From SIG673 sp045638685 (GTDB lineage: Bacteria; Bacillota; Clostridia; Oscillospirales; CAG-272), in assembly GCA_045638685.1 (NCBI GenBank), contig JAZUBT010000036.1, positions 1 to 19,456 of the forward strand: a stretch of 19,456 nucleotides of DNA. The letters run 5' to 3'. Shown here in pieces: positions 13,595-19,456 of the stretch (the first letter of the stretch is position 1; every line of letters starts with the position of its first letter). Both the position numbers and the translations under genes were made by a program. Under the pieces are notes generated by a model. That model did no database searches and was not told the DNA's origin. It saw nothing but the letters and a program-made list of their open reading frames with translations.

Positions 13595-14308
13595 ATGAAT
13601 ATACTTATAACAGGCGGCTCGCGCGGAATAGGAAAAGCTACTGTAAGACGCTTTTCCGCCGAAGGACACGCCGTGGCATTTATATATAACCGCTCGGACG
13701 AGACGGCGAAGGCTATCTCCGAGGAAACCGGAGCGATAGCTATCAAAGCGGATATAAGTAGCTGTGCACAAGCTGAAAACGCTGTGCGCGAGGCGTACGC
13801 AAGGCTCGGCAGCATTGACGTGCTGATAAATAACGCCGGAATTTCAGAGATAAAGCTTTTTACGGATATATCAAACGAAAGCTGGGACAAAATGCTGGGA
13901 ACCAACCTTTCGGGCGCGTTCTACGTAACCCGCGAGGTCTCAAAGGCAATGATTTCAAAAAAATTCGGACGGATAATCAATATAGGTTCAATGTGGGGTA
14001 AAACCGGAGCCTCCTGCGAGGTTCATTACTCCGCGTCAAAGGCGGGACTTCGCGGAATGACTATGGCGCTCGCTAAGGAGCTTGGCCCGTCAGGGATAAC
14101 GGTAAACTGCATTGAGCCGGGAGTTATCGAGACTGAAATGAATGCCTGCGTTGACAGTGAAACCCTGACGTCTCTTATCGACGAAACTCCTCTTTGTAGG
14201 CTTGGTACACCCGAGGACGTTGCTTCTCTTGCCTACTTTTTAGCCTCGGAGGAAGCGAGCTTTATAACCGGACAGGTGATAGGCGTTGACGGCGGCTTTG
14301 CCGTTTAG
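13595..14308 (+). CDS. SDR oxidoreductase (FabG-like)
   Basis: A 237-residue classical short-chain dehydrogenase. The cofactor motif TGGSRGIG is at 6-13, NNAG at 79-82, and the catalytic residues are N104, S132, Y145 and K149 (YSASK). The C-terminal SFITGQVIGVDGG is typical of FabG (3-oxoacyl-ACP reductase) and of related sugar or polyol dehydrogenases. No acp, fabD, fabF or accB genes are near, so a role outside the main fatty-acid pathway is quite possible. AGAAAGGA precedes the ATG. It is probably co-transcribed with the LysR gene. No strong terminator is seen in the 140 bases behind it. Confidence 0.9.
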   Translation: MNILITGGSRGIGKATVRRFSAEGHAVAFIYNRSDETAKAISEETGAIAIKADISSCAQAENAVREAYARLGSIDVLINNAGISEIKLFTDISNESWDKMLGTNLSGAFYVTREVSKAMISKKFGRIINIGSMWGKTGASCEVHYSASKAGLRGMTMALAKELGPSGITVNCIEPGVIETEMNACVDSETLTSLIDETPLCRLGTPEDVASLAYFLASEEASFITGQVIGVDGGFAV

Positions 14309-14452
14309 CCGTTCTCTTCACCGTTTTTACAAGGCAGATAAAATTAGTTTGATACTTTTTTCGTATTCTGCGCAAGAAAACGCGTTTTAAAAAGGTAAAA
14401 CTCTATATTTTTCGTTTTTTGCGAATTTTTTTGAGGAATTACGTTCTTTGTC

Positions 14453-14481
14453 TTGACAAAATAAAAAAATAATGATAATAT
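14453..14481 (+). promoter_or_regulatory. Promoter of asd
   Basis: TTGACA (14453-14458), a 17-base spacer and TAATAT (14476-14481), placed 43 bases before the start codon. Confidence 0.8.
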
Positions 14482-14524
14482 AAATATATTATATACTTAT
14501 ATGTTTTCAAGGAGATTTTTTAAT

Positions 14525-15610
14525 ATGGATAAGAAGCTTAAGGTCGGTGTAATAGGAGCTACGGGTATGGTAGGACAGCGTTTTTTAACGCTTCTCGATA
14601 ACCACCCCTTTTATGAAGTAACCGCTGTTGCGGCAAGTGCCCGTTCCGCCGGCAAAACCTACAAGGAGTCTGTCGGTGAAAGATGGAAGCTTGCAGCTCC
14701 TATGCCGGAGTACGTTAAGGATATGATAGTTTTAGACGCCTCCAAGATAGACGAGGTTTCCGCTAAGGTTGATTTCGTTTTCTGCGCGGTCGATATGCCG
14801 AAGGATCAGATAAAGGAGCTTGAGTACGCATACGCTAAGGCTGAAACGCCTGTTGTTTCCAACAACTCCGCTCACAGATGGACGCCCGACGTCCCCATGA
14901 TGGTTCCTGAGATAAACTCCGATCACGCTAAAATCATTGAGGACCAGAGAAAGCGTCTCGGCACAAAGAGAGGCTTTATCGCGGTAAAGCCCAACTGCTC
15001 TATCCAGAGCTACGTTCCGCTTCTTGCTCCCCTTATGGAGTTTGAGCCTACCGAGGTAGCGGTAACGACCTATCAGGCTATTTCGGGCGCGGGAAAAACC
15101 TTTAAGGAATTCCCCGAAATACTCGACAACATTATCCCATACATCGGCGGAGAGGAAGAAAAGAGCGAGGACGAGCCGCTTAAGGTATGGGGCACGATTG
15201 AAAACGGCGAGATAGTAAAGGCTCAGTCTCCGAAGATTTCGGCGCAGTGTCTCCGTGTTCCGGTTTCTGACGGGCATACCGCTGCGGTATTCGTAAACTT
15301 CAAGAAAAAGCCTACTAAGGAACAGATTCTCGAAAGATGGGCGGCATACAAAGGCACACCGCAGGAGCTTTCACTCCCCCACGCTCCGAAGCAGTTTATA
15401 ACCTACTTTGAGGAGGATAACTTCCCACAGGCAAAGCTTCACAGAGACGTTGAGGACGGTATGGGTATCACCGCAGGTCGTCTGCGCGAGGATAAGCTGT
15501 TCCAGTGGAAGTTTATAGGACTTTCTCACAACACGTTAAGAGGAGCTGCGGGCGGAGCGCTTCTTTCCGCTGAGCTTCTTACCGCTCTCGGATATATAAC
15601 CGCGAAATAA
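14525..15610 (+). CDS. asd: Aspartate-semialdehyde dehydrogenase
   Basis: A 361-residue enzyme that reduces aspartyl phosphate to aspartate semialdehyde with NADPH, the branch point to lysine/diaminopimelate, threonine and methionine. GATGMVGQRF at 11-20 binds the cofactor. The active-site cysteine is C158 in KPNCSIQ, and the base is probably H251 in VSDGHTAAV. Length and motifs fit the archaeal/fungal-type branch (TIGR00978-like), which also occurs in many Clostridia, rather than the classical bacterial branch. CAAGGAG lies ahead of the ATG at 14525; the frame opens earlier at 14501 but without a signal. It stands alone between its own promoter and terminator. Confidence 0.95.
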   Translation: MDKKLKVGVIGATGMVGQRFLTLLDNHPFYEVTAVAASARSAGKTYKESVGERWKLAAPMPEYVKDMIVLDASKIDEVSAKVDFVFCAVDMPKDQIKELEYAYAKAETPVVSNNSAHRWTPDVPMMVPEINSDHAKIIEDQRKRLGTKRGFIAVKPNCSIQSYVPLLAPLMEFEPTEVAVTTYQAISGAGKTFKEFPEILDNIIPYIGGEEEKSEDEPLKVWGTIENGEIVKAQSPKISAQCLRVPVSDGHTAAVFVNFKKKPTKEQILERWAAYKGTPQELSLPHAPKQFITYFEEDNFPQAKLHRDVEDGMGITAGRLREDKLFQWKFIGLSHNTLRGAAGGALLSAELLTALGYITAK

Positions 15611-15625
15611 TCGGAATAAAAAAAT

Positions 15626-15667
15626 AACCGTATCACCTAAGTCAAAGGGTGGTACGGTTTTTTATTT
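15626..15667 (+). terminator. Intrinsic terminator after asd
   Basis: AACCGTATCACC (15626-15637) pairs with GGTGGTACGGTT (15648-15659) with one G-U pair, followed by TTTTTATTT. Confidence 0.93.
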
Positions 15668-15764
15668 CACTAAATCTGCAATAGACTTTAACGTGTTTCT
15701 TCAATATTTATATGTATAAACGTAAGGCGCGGCTATAACTGTATTCTCTGCTTTTCCTTTAATT

Positions 15765-15801
15765 AAAAAAAGGAACAGTTTTCCCTGTTCCAAATCACAT
15801 T
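15765..15801 (-). ncRNA. Predicted tiny orphan transcript with its own terminator
   Basis: On the minus strand, about 10 bases after the predicted start point (near 15801), a hairpin GGAACAG/CTGTTCC (15791-15785 with 15778-15772, loop of six) is followed by seven T. This is a strong intrinsic terminator, so the product would be only about 35-40 bases. No gene follows in this direction: the next feature is the facing asd terminator. The segment 15668-15764 holds nothing recognisable. Confidence 0.5.
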
Positions 15802-15807
15802 AATACT

Positions 15808-15836
15808 ATTATACCACAAATGCGTTTATATGTCAA
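15808..15836 (-). promoter_or_regulatory. Consensus minus-strand promoter without a gene
   Basis: Read on the minus strand: TTGACA (15836-15831), a 17-base spacer and TATAAT (15813-15808), both exact consensus. It is divergent from the hpf promoter, 60 bases away. Confidence 0.8.
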
Positions 15837-15895
15837 TAGTTCTAAATAAATTAATTTGTAACTTTTAAATTTGTATAATATTCACAAAAAATCCA

Positions 15896-15924
15896 TTGAC
15901 TAAGACCGATTTCTTTGATATAAT
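15896..15924 (+). promoter_or_regulatory. Promoter of hpf
   Basis: TTGACT (15896-15901), a 17-base spacer and TATAAT (15919-15924). No sigma-B or sigma-H type boxes were noticed. Confidence 0.85.
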
Positions 15925-15975
15925 GTAATCAGTTAAGAGGAAAGTCTTAACAATTTCTCGAAAAGGTGGGATTTT

Positions 15976-16518
15976 ATGAGGATCAATGTAGTTGGCAGAC
16001 AAATGGACGTTCCAAAAGACTTTTATGAGCTTGCGGAAAGAAAGCTATCGAAATACGATAAGTTTTTCAGAGACGACGCAACGGCTTATATAACTCTACG
16101 CAAACGTAAAAATTTAGAGATTTTGGAGCTTACCATATCAAGCAGCGGCATGATGTTCAGAGGCGAAGAAGAGGACAGCACCTTTCAGAATGCTCTTGAC
16201 TCCGTTATGCAGTCAATAGAAAGACAGCTTCGCAAGAACAAAACAAAGCTTGGTAAAAGACTCAGAGAAAACATTTTGCCGAAGGACTTTTCGTTTGACG
16301 TCAGCGACCCTGAGCCGATAGTTGAGGAAACCTTTGAGGCTCCCGTAAGAGTAAAGGAGTTCGTATTCAAGCCGATGTCAACCGACGAAGCAATACTTCA
16401 AATGAATATGCTCGGACACCAGTTCTTCGTATTTTTAAATGAAAAGACGGAAAAAATGAACGTAGTTTATCTCCGAAAGGACGGTCATTACGGACTGATA
16501 GTTCCAAAAGAAGCTTAA
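15976..16518 (+). CDS. hpf: Ribosome hibernation promoting factor, long form
   Basis: A 180-residue protein with the two domains of long HPF. Residues 1-95 are the S30AE/YfiA-like domain that binds the decoding site of idle 30S subunits (MRINVVGRQMDVPKDFYELA). A variable linker (about 96-125) leads to the C-terminal dimerization domain (VKEFVFKPMSTDEAILQMNM, then GHQFFVFLNEKT, NVVYLRKDGHYGLIVP), which joins two 70S ribosomes into 100S dimers. AAAGGTGGG lies ahead of the ATG. The gene is transcribed alone from the promoter at 15896 and is followed by a terminator. Confidence 0.96.
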   Translation: MRINVVGRQMDVPKDFYELAERKLSKYDKFFRDDATAYITLRKRKNLEILELTISSSGMMFRGEEEDSTFQNALDSVMQSIERQLRKNKTKLGKRLRENILPKDFSFDVSDPEPIVEETFEAPVRVKEFVFKPMSTDEAILQMNMLGHQFFVFLNEKTEKMNVVYLRKDGHYGLIVPKEA

Positions 16519-16633
16519 ATTAAATGTAAAATCTGCGAAAAAGAAAAGGGGGATGCCTATAAGTAATACTGAAATATTTAAAGATAAAAAGACTTAATAA
16601 AAAAGGAAAGGAGAGGAAGGATTAAAACGAAAG

Positions 16634-16676
16634 CCCCTGCTTGCCGCTGAACGATAGCGGCAGGCAGGGGTGTTTT
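16634..16676 (+). terminator. Strong terminator downstream of hpf
   Basis: A 15-base-pair GC-rich stem, CCCCTGCTTGCCGCT (16634-16648) with AGCGGCAGGCAGGGG (16656-16670), is followed by TGTTTTT. It lies 115 bases past the hpf stop, after a purine-rich stretch (16535-16625) that has no convincing gene. Confidence 0.93.
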
Positions 16677-16769
16677 TGATGTCAATACCAAATTATTTAT
16701 ATTATGTTTTTCGTTAACTGATTATTATTTTAAAATATTATTTTTTGATTACTATTTTTCGTGTCTTTT

Positions 16770-17071
16770 CTTGTTTCTCCGAAAAAAAAGTAAGGGCACC
16801 AAACGAAAAAAGAGCGTTGATGCAAATTTCTCCACCCTGTACCGTACTAATGTCGCCAAACCCACGGCGGCATTTTTACAAATTTCGTCGTAGCGAAATT
16901 TGTAAACCGCAACGCTTGTTTTGTTCAGAGGGGCGTAAATTTTAAGCCGTTGCTATCCGCTATCCCGACTAAAAAGCACAGCCGGATTTTCGAAGGAACT
17001 CAAAGCCTCACTTCGAACCGCGGGACTATTGTCGTTTTCGTAGGCGAAGGGTGTTACTGCACTACCCGGGG
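16770..17071. repeat. Repeat-like, hairpin-bearing intergenic segment
   Basis: Between the hpf terminator and the GrpB-Nudix gene, about 300 bases hold no credible gene. Unlike the AT-rich spacers elsewhere, it is of mixed composition and full of inverted repeats: a perfect 13-base arm hairpin at 16875-16906 (TTTACAAATTTCG with its complement around TCGTAG), AGCGTTG (16813-16819) with CAACGCT (16910-16916) around it, and TTCGAAG/CTTCGAA within 16988-17016. Weak open frames through it are low-complexity and Arg/Lys/Ser-rich. It may be a dispersed intergenic element or a degraded gene. Confidence 0.4.
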
Positions 17072-18019
17072 CTACCTACTTTTCTTTTCCGCCTCGTCGT
17101 GTGCAAGGCGCTTTTCGGCAAGACGAAGCACTCTTCTGTCCTGCTCATAGTCAAGCTGCTCGAGTGCTTCCTCGAAAGGAAGCAGCCAGATTCCGAAAAC
17201 CTCGCCCTTTTGCGGACGGAAGGTTCCATCAGAATAACTCGCAAGGAAATAAAGCGTACTTTTATTGATATACCCGTCAACAAGATAACGGTACTCCGCT
17301 CTGAACGAGGTGTCAAGCGTTACCTTTAAGCTTGTTTCCTCAAGTATCTCGCGCTCTGCCGTTTCAGGCTCGGTTTCGCCGTACTCCATGTGTCCCTTCG
17401 GGAATCCGTTGTGTCCCGAACGGTTCTGAATAATTATATAATGACGCCGTCCGCCCCTCATACGCCATACGACGGCTCCGCAGGAGCGCTCCTTTATGTC
17501 GCATTTAGTACGGAGAATACGGCGAACAAACTCCGATTTTCCAGAGATATAGGCACGTCGGTCAAAGGAATGTCTCGATGCAAGAGACTCCTTCAGCTCC
17601 TCGTACTTTTTACAGACCTCGCTATCCTTTCTTAAGCATTCACAAAAGGCAACGTAGGAATTCCAAAGAGTTTTGCCGTGTATAACGATATGAATGTAAA
17701 CGTTAAATCTGTTCTTTTGGGAATAGAGAAAAATTTGATTTTCGGAGTCGGATTCCGCCTTATGATGATACCCAAGCGCTAAAAGCTCGTCATAAAACCT
17801 TGGTATTTCCTTAAAATCTCTGACAGCAACTGCCATATCAATAATGGGGCGAGCCTTAAGTCCCGGTACCGACGTGCTTCCGATATGTTGAATTTCAACA
17901 GCAAGACTCGAAAAAACCGAAAGCAGTTCTTTTTTTATAAGTTCTCCGGTTTCCGCCCATTCGGGATTATACGGCTGAAGTCTTACCGCTTCTTTTCTCT
18001 GCGTACCTGCGAAAGCCAC
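17072..18019 (-). CDS. Fusion protein: GrpB (UPF0157) domain plus Nudix hydrolase
   Basis: A 315-residue protein of two domains. Residues 10-172 are a GrpB/UPF0157 domain, a nucleotidyltransferase-like fold of unknown substrate, with HIGSTSVPGLKARPIIDMAV at 45-64. Residues 178-300 are a Nudix hydrolase. The Nudix box is complete: G209, five residues, E215, seven residues, then REILEETS at 223-230. The flanking NGFPKGHMEYGE is typical of asymmetric diadenosine tetraphosphate hydrolases. It may clear Ap4A or another nucleotide, with GrpB supplying or modifying the substrate; that is inference. It starts with GTG at 18019 behind AAGGGGGG. It has its own promoter and no clear terminator downstream. 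Confidence 0.9.
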   Translation of the reverse strand: MAFAGTQRKEAVRLQPYNPEWAETGELIKKELLSVFSSLAVEIQHIGSTSVPGLKARPIIDMAVAVRDFKEIPRFYDELLALGYHHKAESDSENQIFLYSQKNRFNVYIHIVIHGKTLWNSYVAFCECLRKDSEVCKKYEELKESLASRHSFDRRAYISGKSEFVRRILRTKCDIKERSCGAVVWRMRGGRRHYIIIQNRSGHNGFPKGHMEYGETEPETAEREILEETSLKVTLDTSFRAEYRYLVDGYINKSTLYFLASYSDGTFRPQKGEVFGIWLLPFEEALEQLDYEQDRRVLRLAEKRLAHDEAEKKSR

Positions 18020-18060
18020 TTTTCTCTCCCCCCTTTTTTAAGTAATGTTTATTAGAAAGT

Positions 18061-18089
18061 ATTATATCATAAAGAGAGTAAAAAGTCAA
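18061..18089 (-). promoter_or_regulatory. Promoter of the GrpB-Nudix gene
   Basis: Read on the minus strand: TTGACT (18089-18084), a 17-base spacer and TATAAT (18066-18061), 42 bases before the GTG start. It is divergent from the rplM promoter. Confidence 0.85.
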
Positions 18090-18213
18090 TGAAAATATTT
18101 TCAAAAATTATAAAACCGAAAAGAGGAAAAACGAGCAAAAGAGAGAAAAAAAGAGATTTAACGAGATGTTCCAAATTAAAATTGTTTTTTCAAAAAAATC
18201 TTTCAAAAACATA

Positions 18214-18242
18214 TTGACATTTACTGTGATTTATGTTATAAT
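18214..18242 (+). promoter_or_regulatory. Promoter of rplM-rpsI
   Basis: TTGACA (18214-18219), a 17-base spacer and TATAAT (18237-18242), an exact consensus match. The predicted leader is only about 35 bases, too short for a known L13-type leader. Confidence 0.93.
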
Positions 18243-18283
18243 TCATTTCGTGAATAAAAACCAAAAATACGGAGGAAAAGCAA

Positions 18284-18706
18284 ATGTCCACTTATATGGC
18301 AAAAGCAGAGACCATTGAACGCAAATGGTACGTTATTGATGCAGCAGGCAAGCCGCTTGGAAAAACAGCCGCTGAAGCTGCAGTAATACTTAACGGTAAA
18401 AACCGTGCTGATTACACTCCCCACGTTGACTGCGGAAGCTACGTAATCATAATCAACGCTGAGAAAGCAGTATTAACCGGAAAGAAGCTTGAGCAGAAAT
18501 ACTATCGCCACCATTCCGGCTACATCGGCGGACTCAAAGAGGTTCAGTACAAAACACTTATGGAGAAGCGTCCCGAGCTCGCACTTGAGCTTGCAGTTAA
18601 GGGAATGCTTCCGAAGAACTCTATCGGCGCTAAGTCCTTTACCAGACTTAAGGTTTACCGCGGCGCAGAGCACAACCATCAGGCTCAGAAGCCCGAAATA
18701 CTTTAA
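18284..18706 (+). CDS. rplM: 50S ribosomal protein L13
   Basis: A 140-residue L13 protein of normal length that binds 23S rRNA early in 50S assembly. Family signatures are ERKWYVIDAAGKPLGKTAAE near the start, YYRHHSGYIGGLKE in the middle, and AVKGMLPKN followed by LKVYRGAEHNHQAQKPEIL at the end. CGGAGGAAAA precedes the ATG at 18284; a second ATG (MAKAE, four codons in) lacks the signal. It is followed after 20 bases by rpsI in the standard operon. Confidence 0.98.
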   Translation: MSTYMAKAETIERKWYVIDAAGKPLGKTAAEAAVILNGKNRADYTPHVDCGSYVIIINAEKAVLTGKKLEQKYYRHHSGYIGGLKEVQYKTLMEKRPELALELAVKGMLPKNSIGAKSFTRLKVYRGAEHNHQAQKPEIL

Positions 18707-18726
18707 TGTAAAGGAGACAAAACGAT

Positions 18727-19128
18727 ATGTATACAAGTGCAAAGCCTTACTTCTACGGAACAGGCAGAAGAAAGAAATCAATCGCAAGAGTAAGAGTATA
18801 TCCCGGAACCGGCTCCATCATCATCAACAAGCGTGATATCGACGACTATTTCGGACTTGAAACCCTTAAGCTTATAGTTAACCAGCCCTACGAGGTTACC
18901 GACACCGTTGGTAAGTTCGACATCGTTTGCACCGTTACCGGCGGAGGCATCTCCGGTCAGGCAGGCGCAATTCGTCATGGCCTTGCAAAGGCTCTTCTTC
19001 AGGCTGACGAGACCTATCGTCCCGCCCTTAAGAAGGCTGGCTTCCTTACCCGCGACCCTCGTATGAAGGAAAGAAAGAAGTACGGACTCAAGGCTGCCCG
19101 TCGCGCACCTCAGTTCTCCAAGAGATAA
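18727..19128 (+). CDS. rpsI: 30S ribosomal protein S9
   Basis: A 133-residue S9 protein whose C-terminal tail reaches the decoding centre. Signatures are YFYGTGRRKKSIARVRVYPG near the start, the central GGGISGQAGAIRHGLAKAL, and the basic end RDPRMKERKKYG followed by KAARRAPQFSKR, which keeps the conserved final Lys-Arg. AAAGGAGA precedes the ATG. It is co-transcribed with rplM and ends at the terminator 20 bases downstream. Confidence 0.98.
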   Translation: MYTSAKPYFYGTGRRKKSIARVRVYPGTGSIIINKRDIDDYFGLETLKLIVNQPYEVTDTVGKFDIVCTVTGGGISGQAGAIRHGLAKALLQADETYRPALKKAGFLTRDPRMKERKKYGLKAARRAPQFSKR

Positions 19129-19147
19129 TTTATTATTTCTTATATAC

Positions 19148-19177
19148 AAAAAGCTCTGCAAAGCAGGGCTTTTTGTG
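19148..19177 (+). terminator. Intrinsic terminator after rpsI
   Basis: AAAAAGCTCTGC (19148-19159) pairs with GCAGGGCTTTTT (19163-19174) with one G-U pair and a three-base loop, ending in T residues. Confidence 0.9.
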
Positions 19178-19200
19178 TTAAATAATATTGTTTATTGCAA

Positions 19201-19229
19201 TTGACAAATTCCCTAAATTGTGATATAAT
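19201..19229 (+). promoter_or_regulatory. Promoter of the right-edge structured RNA
   Basis: TTGACA (19201-19206), a 17-base spacer and TATAAT (19224-19229): full consensus. The predicted start point falls at about 19236, exactly where the outer stem begins. Confidence 0.9.
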
Positions 19230-19235
19230 AAACGA

Positions 19236-19386
19236 GCTACACAATTTTATACATTTTCTATCTAATCGGCTTTACGTTGGCAAAAACGTAGGCTTTGCTT
19301 GTCATATCCGATTAGATGTGAAATTGTGTAGCAACAATGAGGGAAACTGCGTTTTTGGGTGCGTGGTTTCGGCTACGCACTTTTTT
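19236..19386 (+). ncRNA. Structured non-coding RNA or leader ending in a terminator
   Basis: The 5' end GCTACACAATTT (19236-19247) pairs perfectly with AAATTGTGTAGC (19321-19332). Inside, ATCTAATCGG (19260-19269) pairs perfectly with CCGATTAGAT (19308-19317), leaving an asymmetric bulge of 12 and 3 bases. The tip holds TACGTT/AACGTA (19273-19278 with 19285-19290). After a linker comes a terminator, GTGCGTGG (19359-19366) with CTACGCAC (19373-19380), then six T. An alternative stem, GAAACTGCG (19343-19351) with CGTGGTTTC (19362-19370), would prevent the terminator. No open frame of note lies within. The class is not recognised. Any controlled gene would lie beyond the window. Confidence 0.75.
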
Positions 19387-19456
19387 ATATATCGAGAGAA
19401 ATATTATGAAATTTGTGATAAGAAAAGCGTATTAAAACGAACGGTATATATCATTC

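Noticed and set aside
16553..16597. A 14-codon frame after hpf
   Set aside because: The G-run touches the ATG directly, which leaves no usable spacing, and the peptide has no recognisable features.
16745..17329. Plus-strand frames across the intergenic segment and the end of the Nudix gene
   Set aside because: They are Arg/Ser/Lys-rich, have no start signals, and partly overlap a well-supported gene on the other strand.
19236..19386. 6S RNA
   Set aside because: It has a self-contained promoter and an internal asymmetric bulge, but the closing and apical stems are too short for usual 6S RNA and a terminator/antiterminator pair follows. It was not excluded by a covariance model.
19406..19435. 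A nine-codon frame at the right edge (MKFVIRKAY)
   Set aside because: It ends in a stop after nine codons and has only a weak ribosome binding site; it cannot be judged without the sequence beyond the window.

Overview
The window looks like a stretch of chromosome from a low-to-mid GC Clostridia bacterium (Firmicutes), probably an Oscillospiraceae/Ruminococcaceae-type gut organism. The evidence is the consensus sigma-A promoters with 17-bp spacers, the strong AGGAGG-type ribosome binding sites, the ylxM-ffh-rpsP-khpA cluster, a long-form hibernation factor and phage proteins of gut-Clostridia type. The genus cannot be fixed from sequence reading alone.

Layout. (1) Positions 1-580: an array of very short hairpins joined by a repeated 10-base linker, followed by a four-helix-bundle (S23/IVP family) gene and a terminator. 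(2) 653-4312: a self-contained operon capE-capF-capG, predicted to make UDP-N-acetyl-L-fucosamine for a surface glycan, closed by a terminator shared with the facing unit. (3) 4356-8618: a prophage remnant. On the minus strand lie a small HTH gene, a zinc-ribbon gene, a baseplate-like protein, a leucine-rich-repeat tail protein, a small protein and a holin-like protein. Facing them on the plus strand is a self-cleaving S24 repressor with clear operators. A second small HTH gene lies beyond it, divergent from an AbrB-type gene across another operator region. No integrase, capsid, terminase or lysin is visible. (4) 9038-11435: the signal recognition particle/ribosome operon ylxM-ffh-rpsP-khpA, ending without the usual rimM-trmD-rplS. 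(5) 11436-12397: a structured intergenic region that could switch between terminator and antiterminator, then an acyltransferase (plsC-like). (6) 12466-14308: a LysR regulator and an SDR reductase, probably co-transcribed. (7) 14453-15667: asd, alone. (8) 15668-17071: an orphan minus-strand promoter with its own terminator, hpf with its promoter, and an intergenic repeat-like segment. (9) 17072-18019, minus: a GrpB-Nudix fusion. (10) 18214-19177: rplM-rpsI. (11) 19201-19386: a promoter followed by a structured untranslated RNA ending in a terminator with a possible antiterminator.

Most genes are housekeeping (protein targeting, translation, ribosome hibernation, lysine/threonine precursor synthesis, phospholipid synthesis). 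The accessory parts are the hairpin array with its S23-family gene, the fucosamine operon and the phage remnant. The best candidates for something undescribed are the hairpin array (1-176), the structured RNA at the right edge (19230-19386), the switch-like leader before plsC (11440-11607) and the tiny orphan minus-strand transcription unit (15765-15836). None of these could be searched against databases here.
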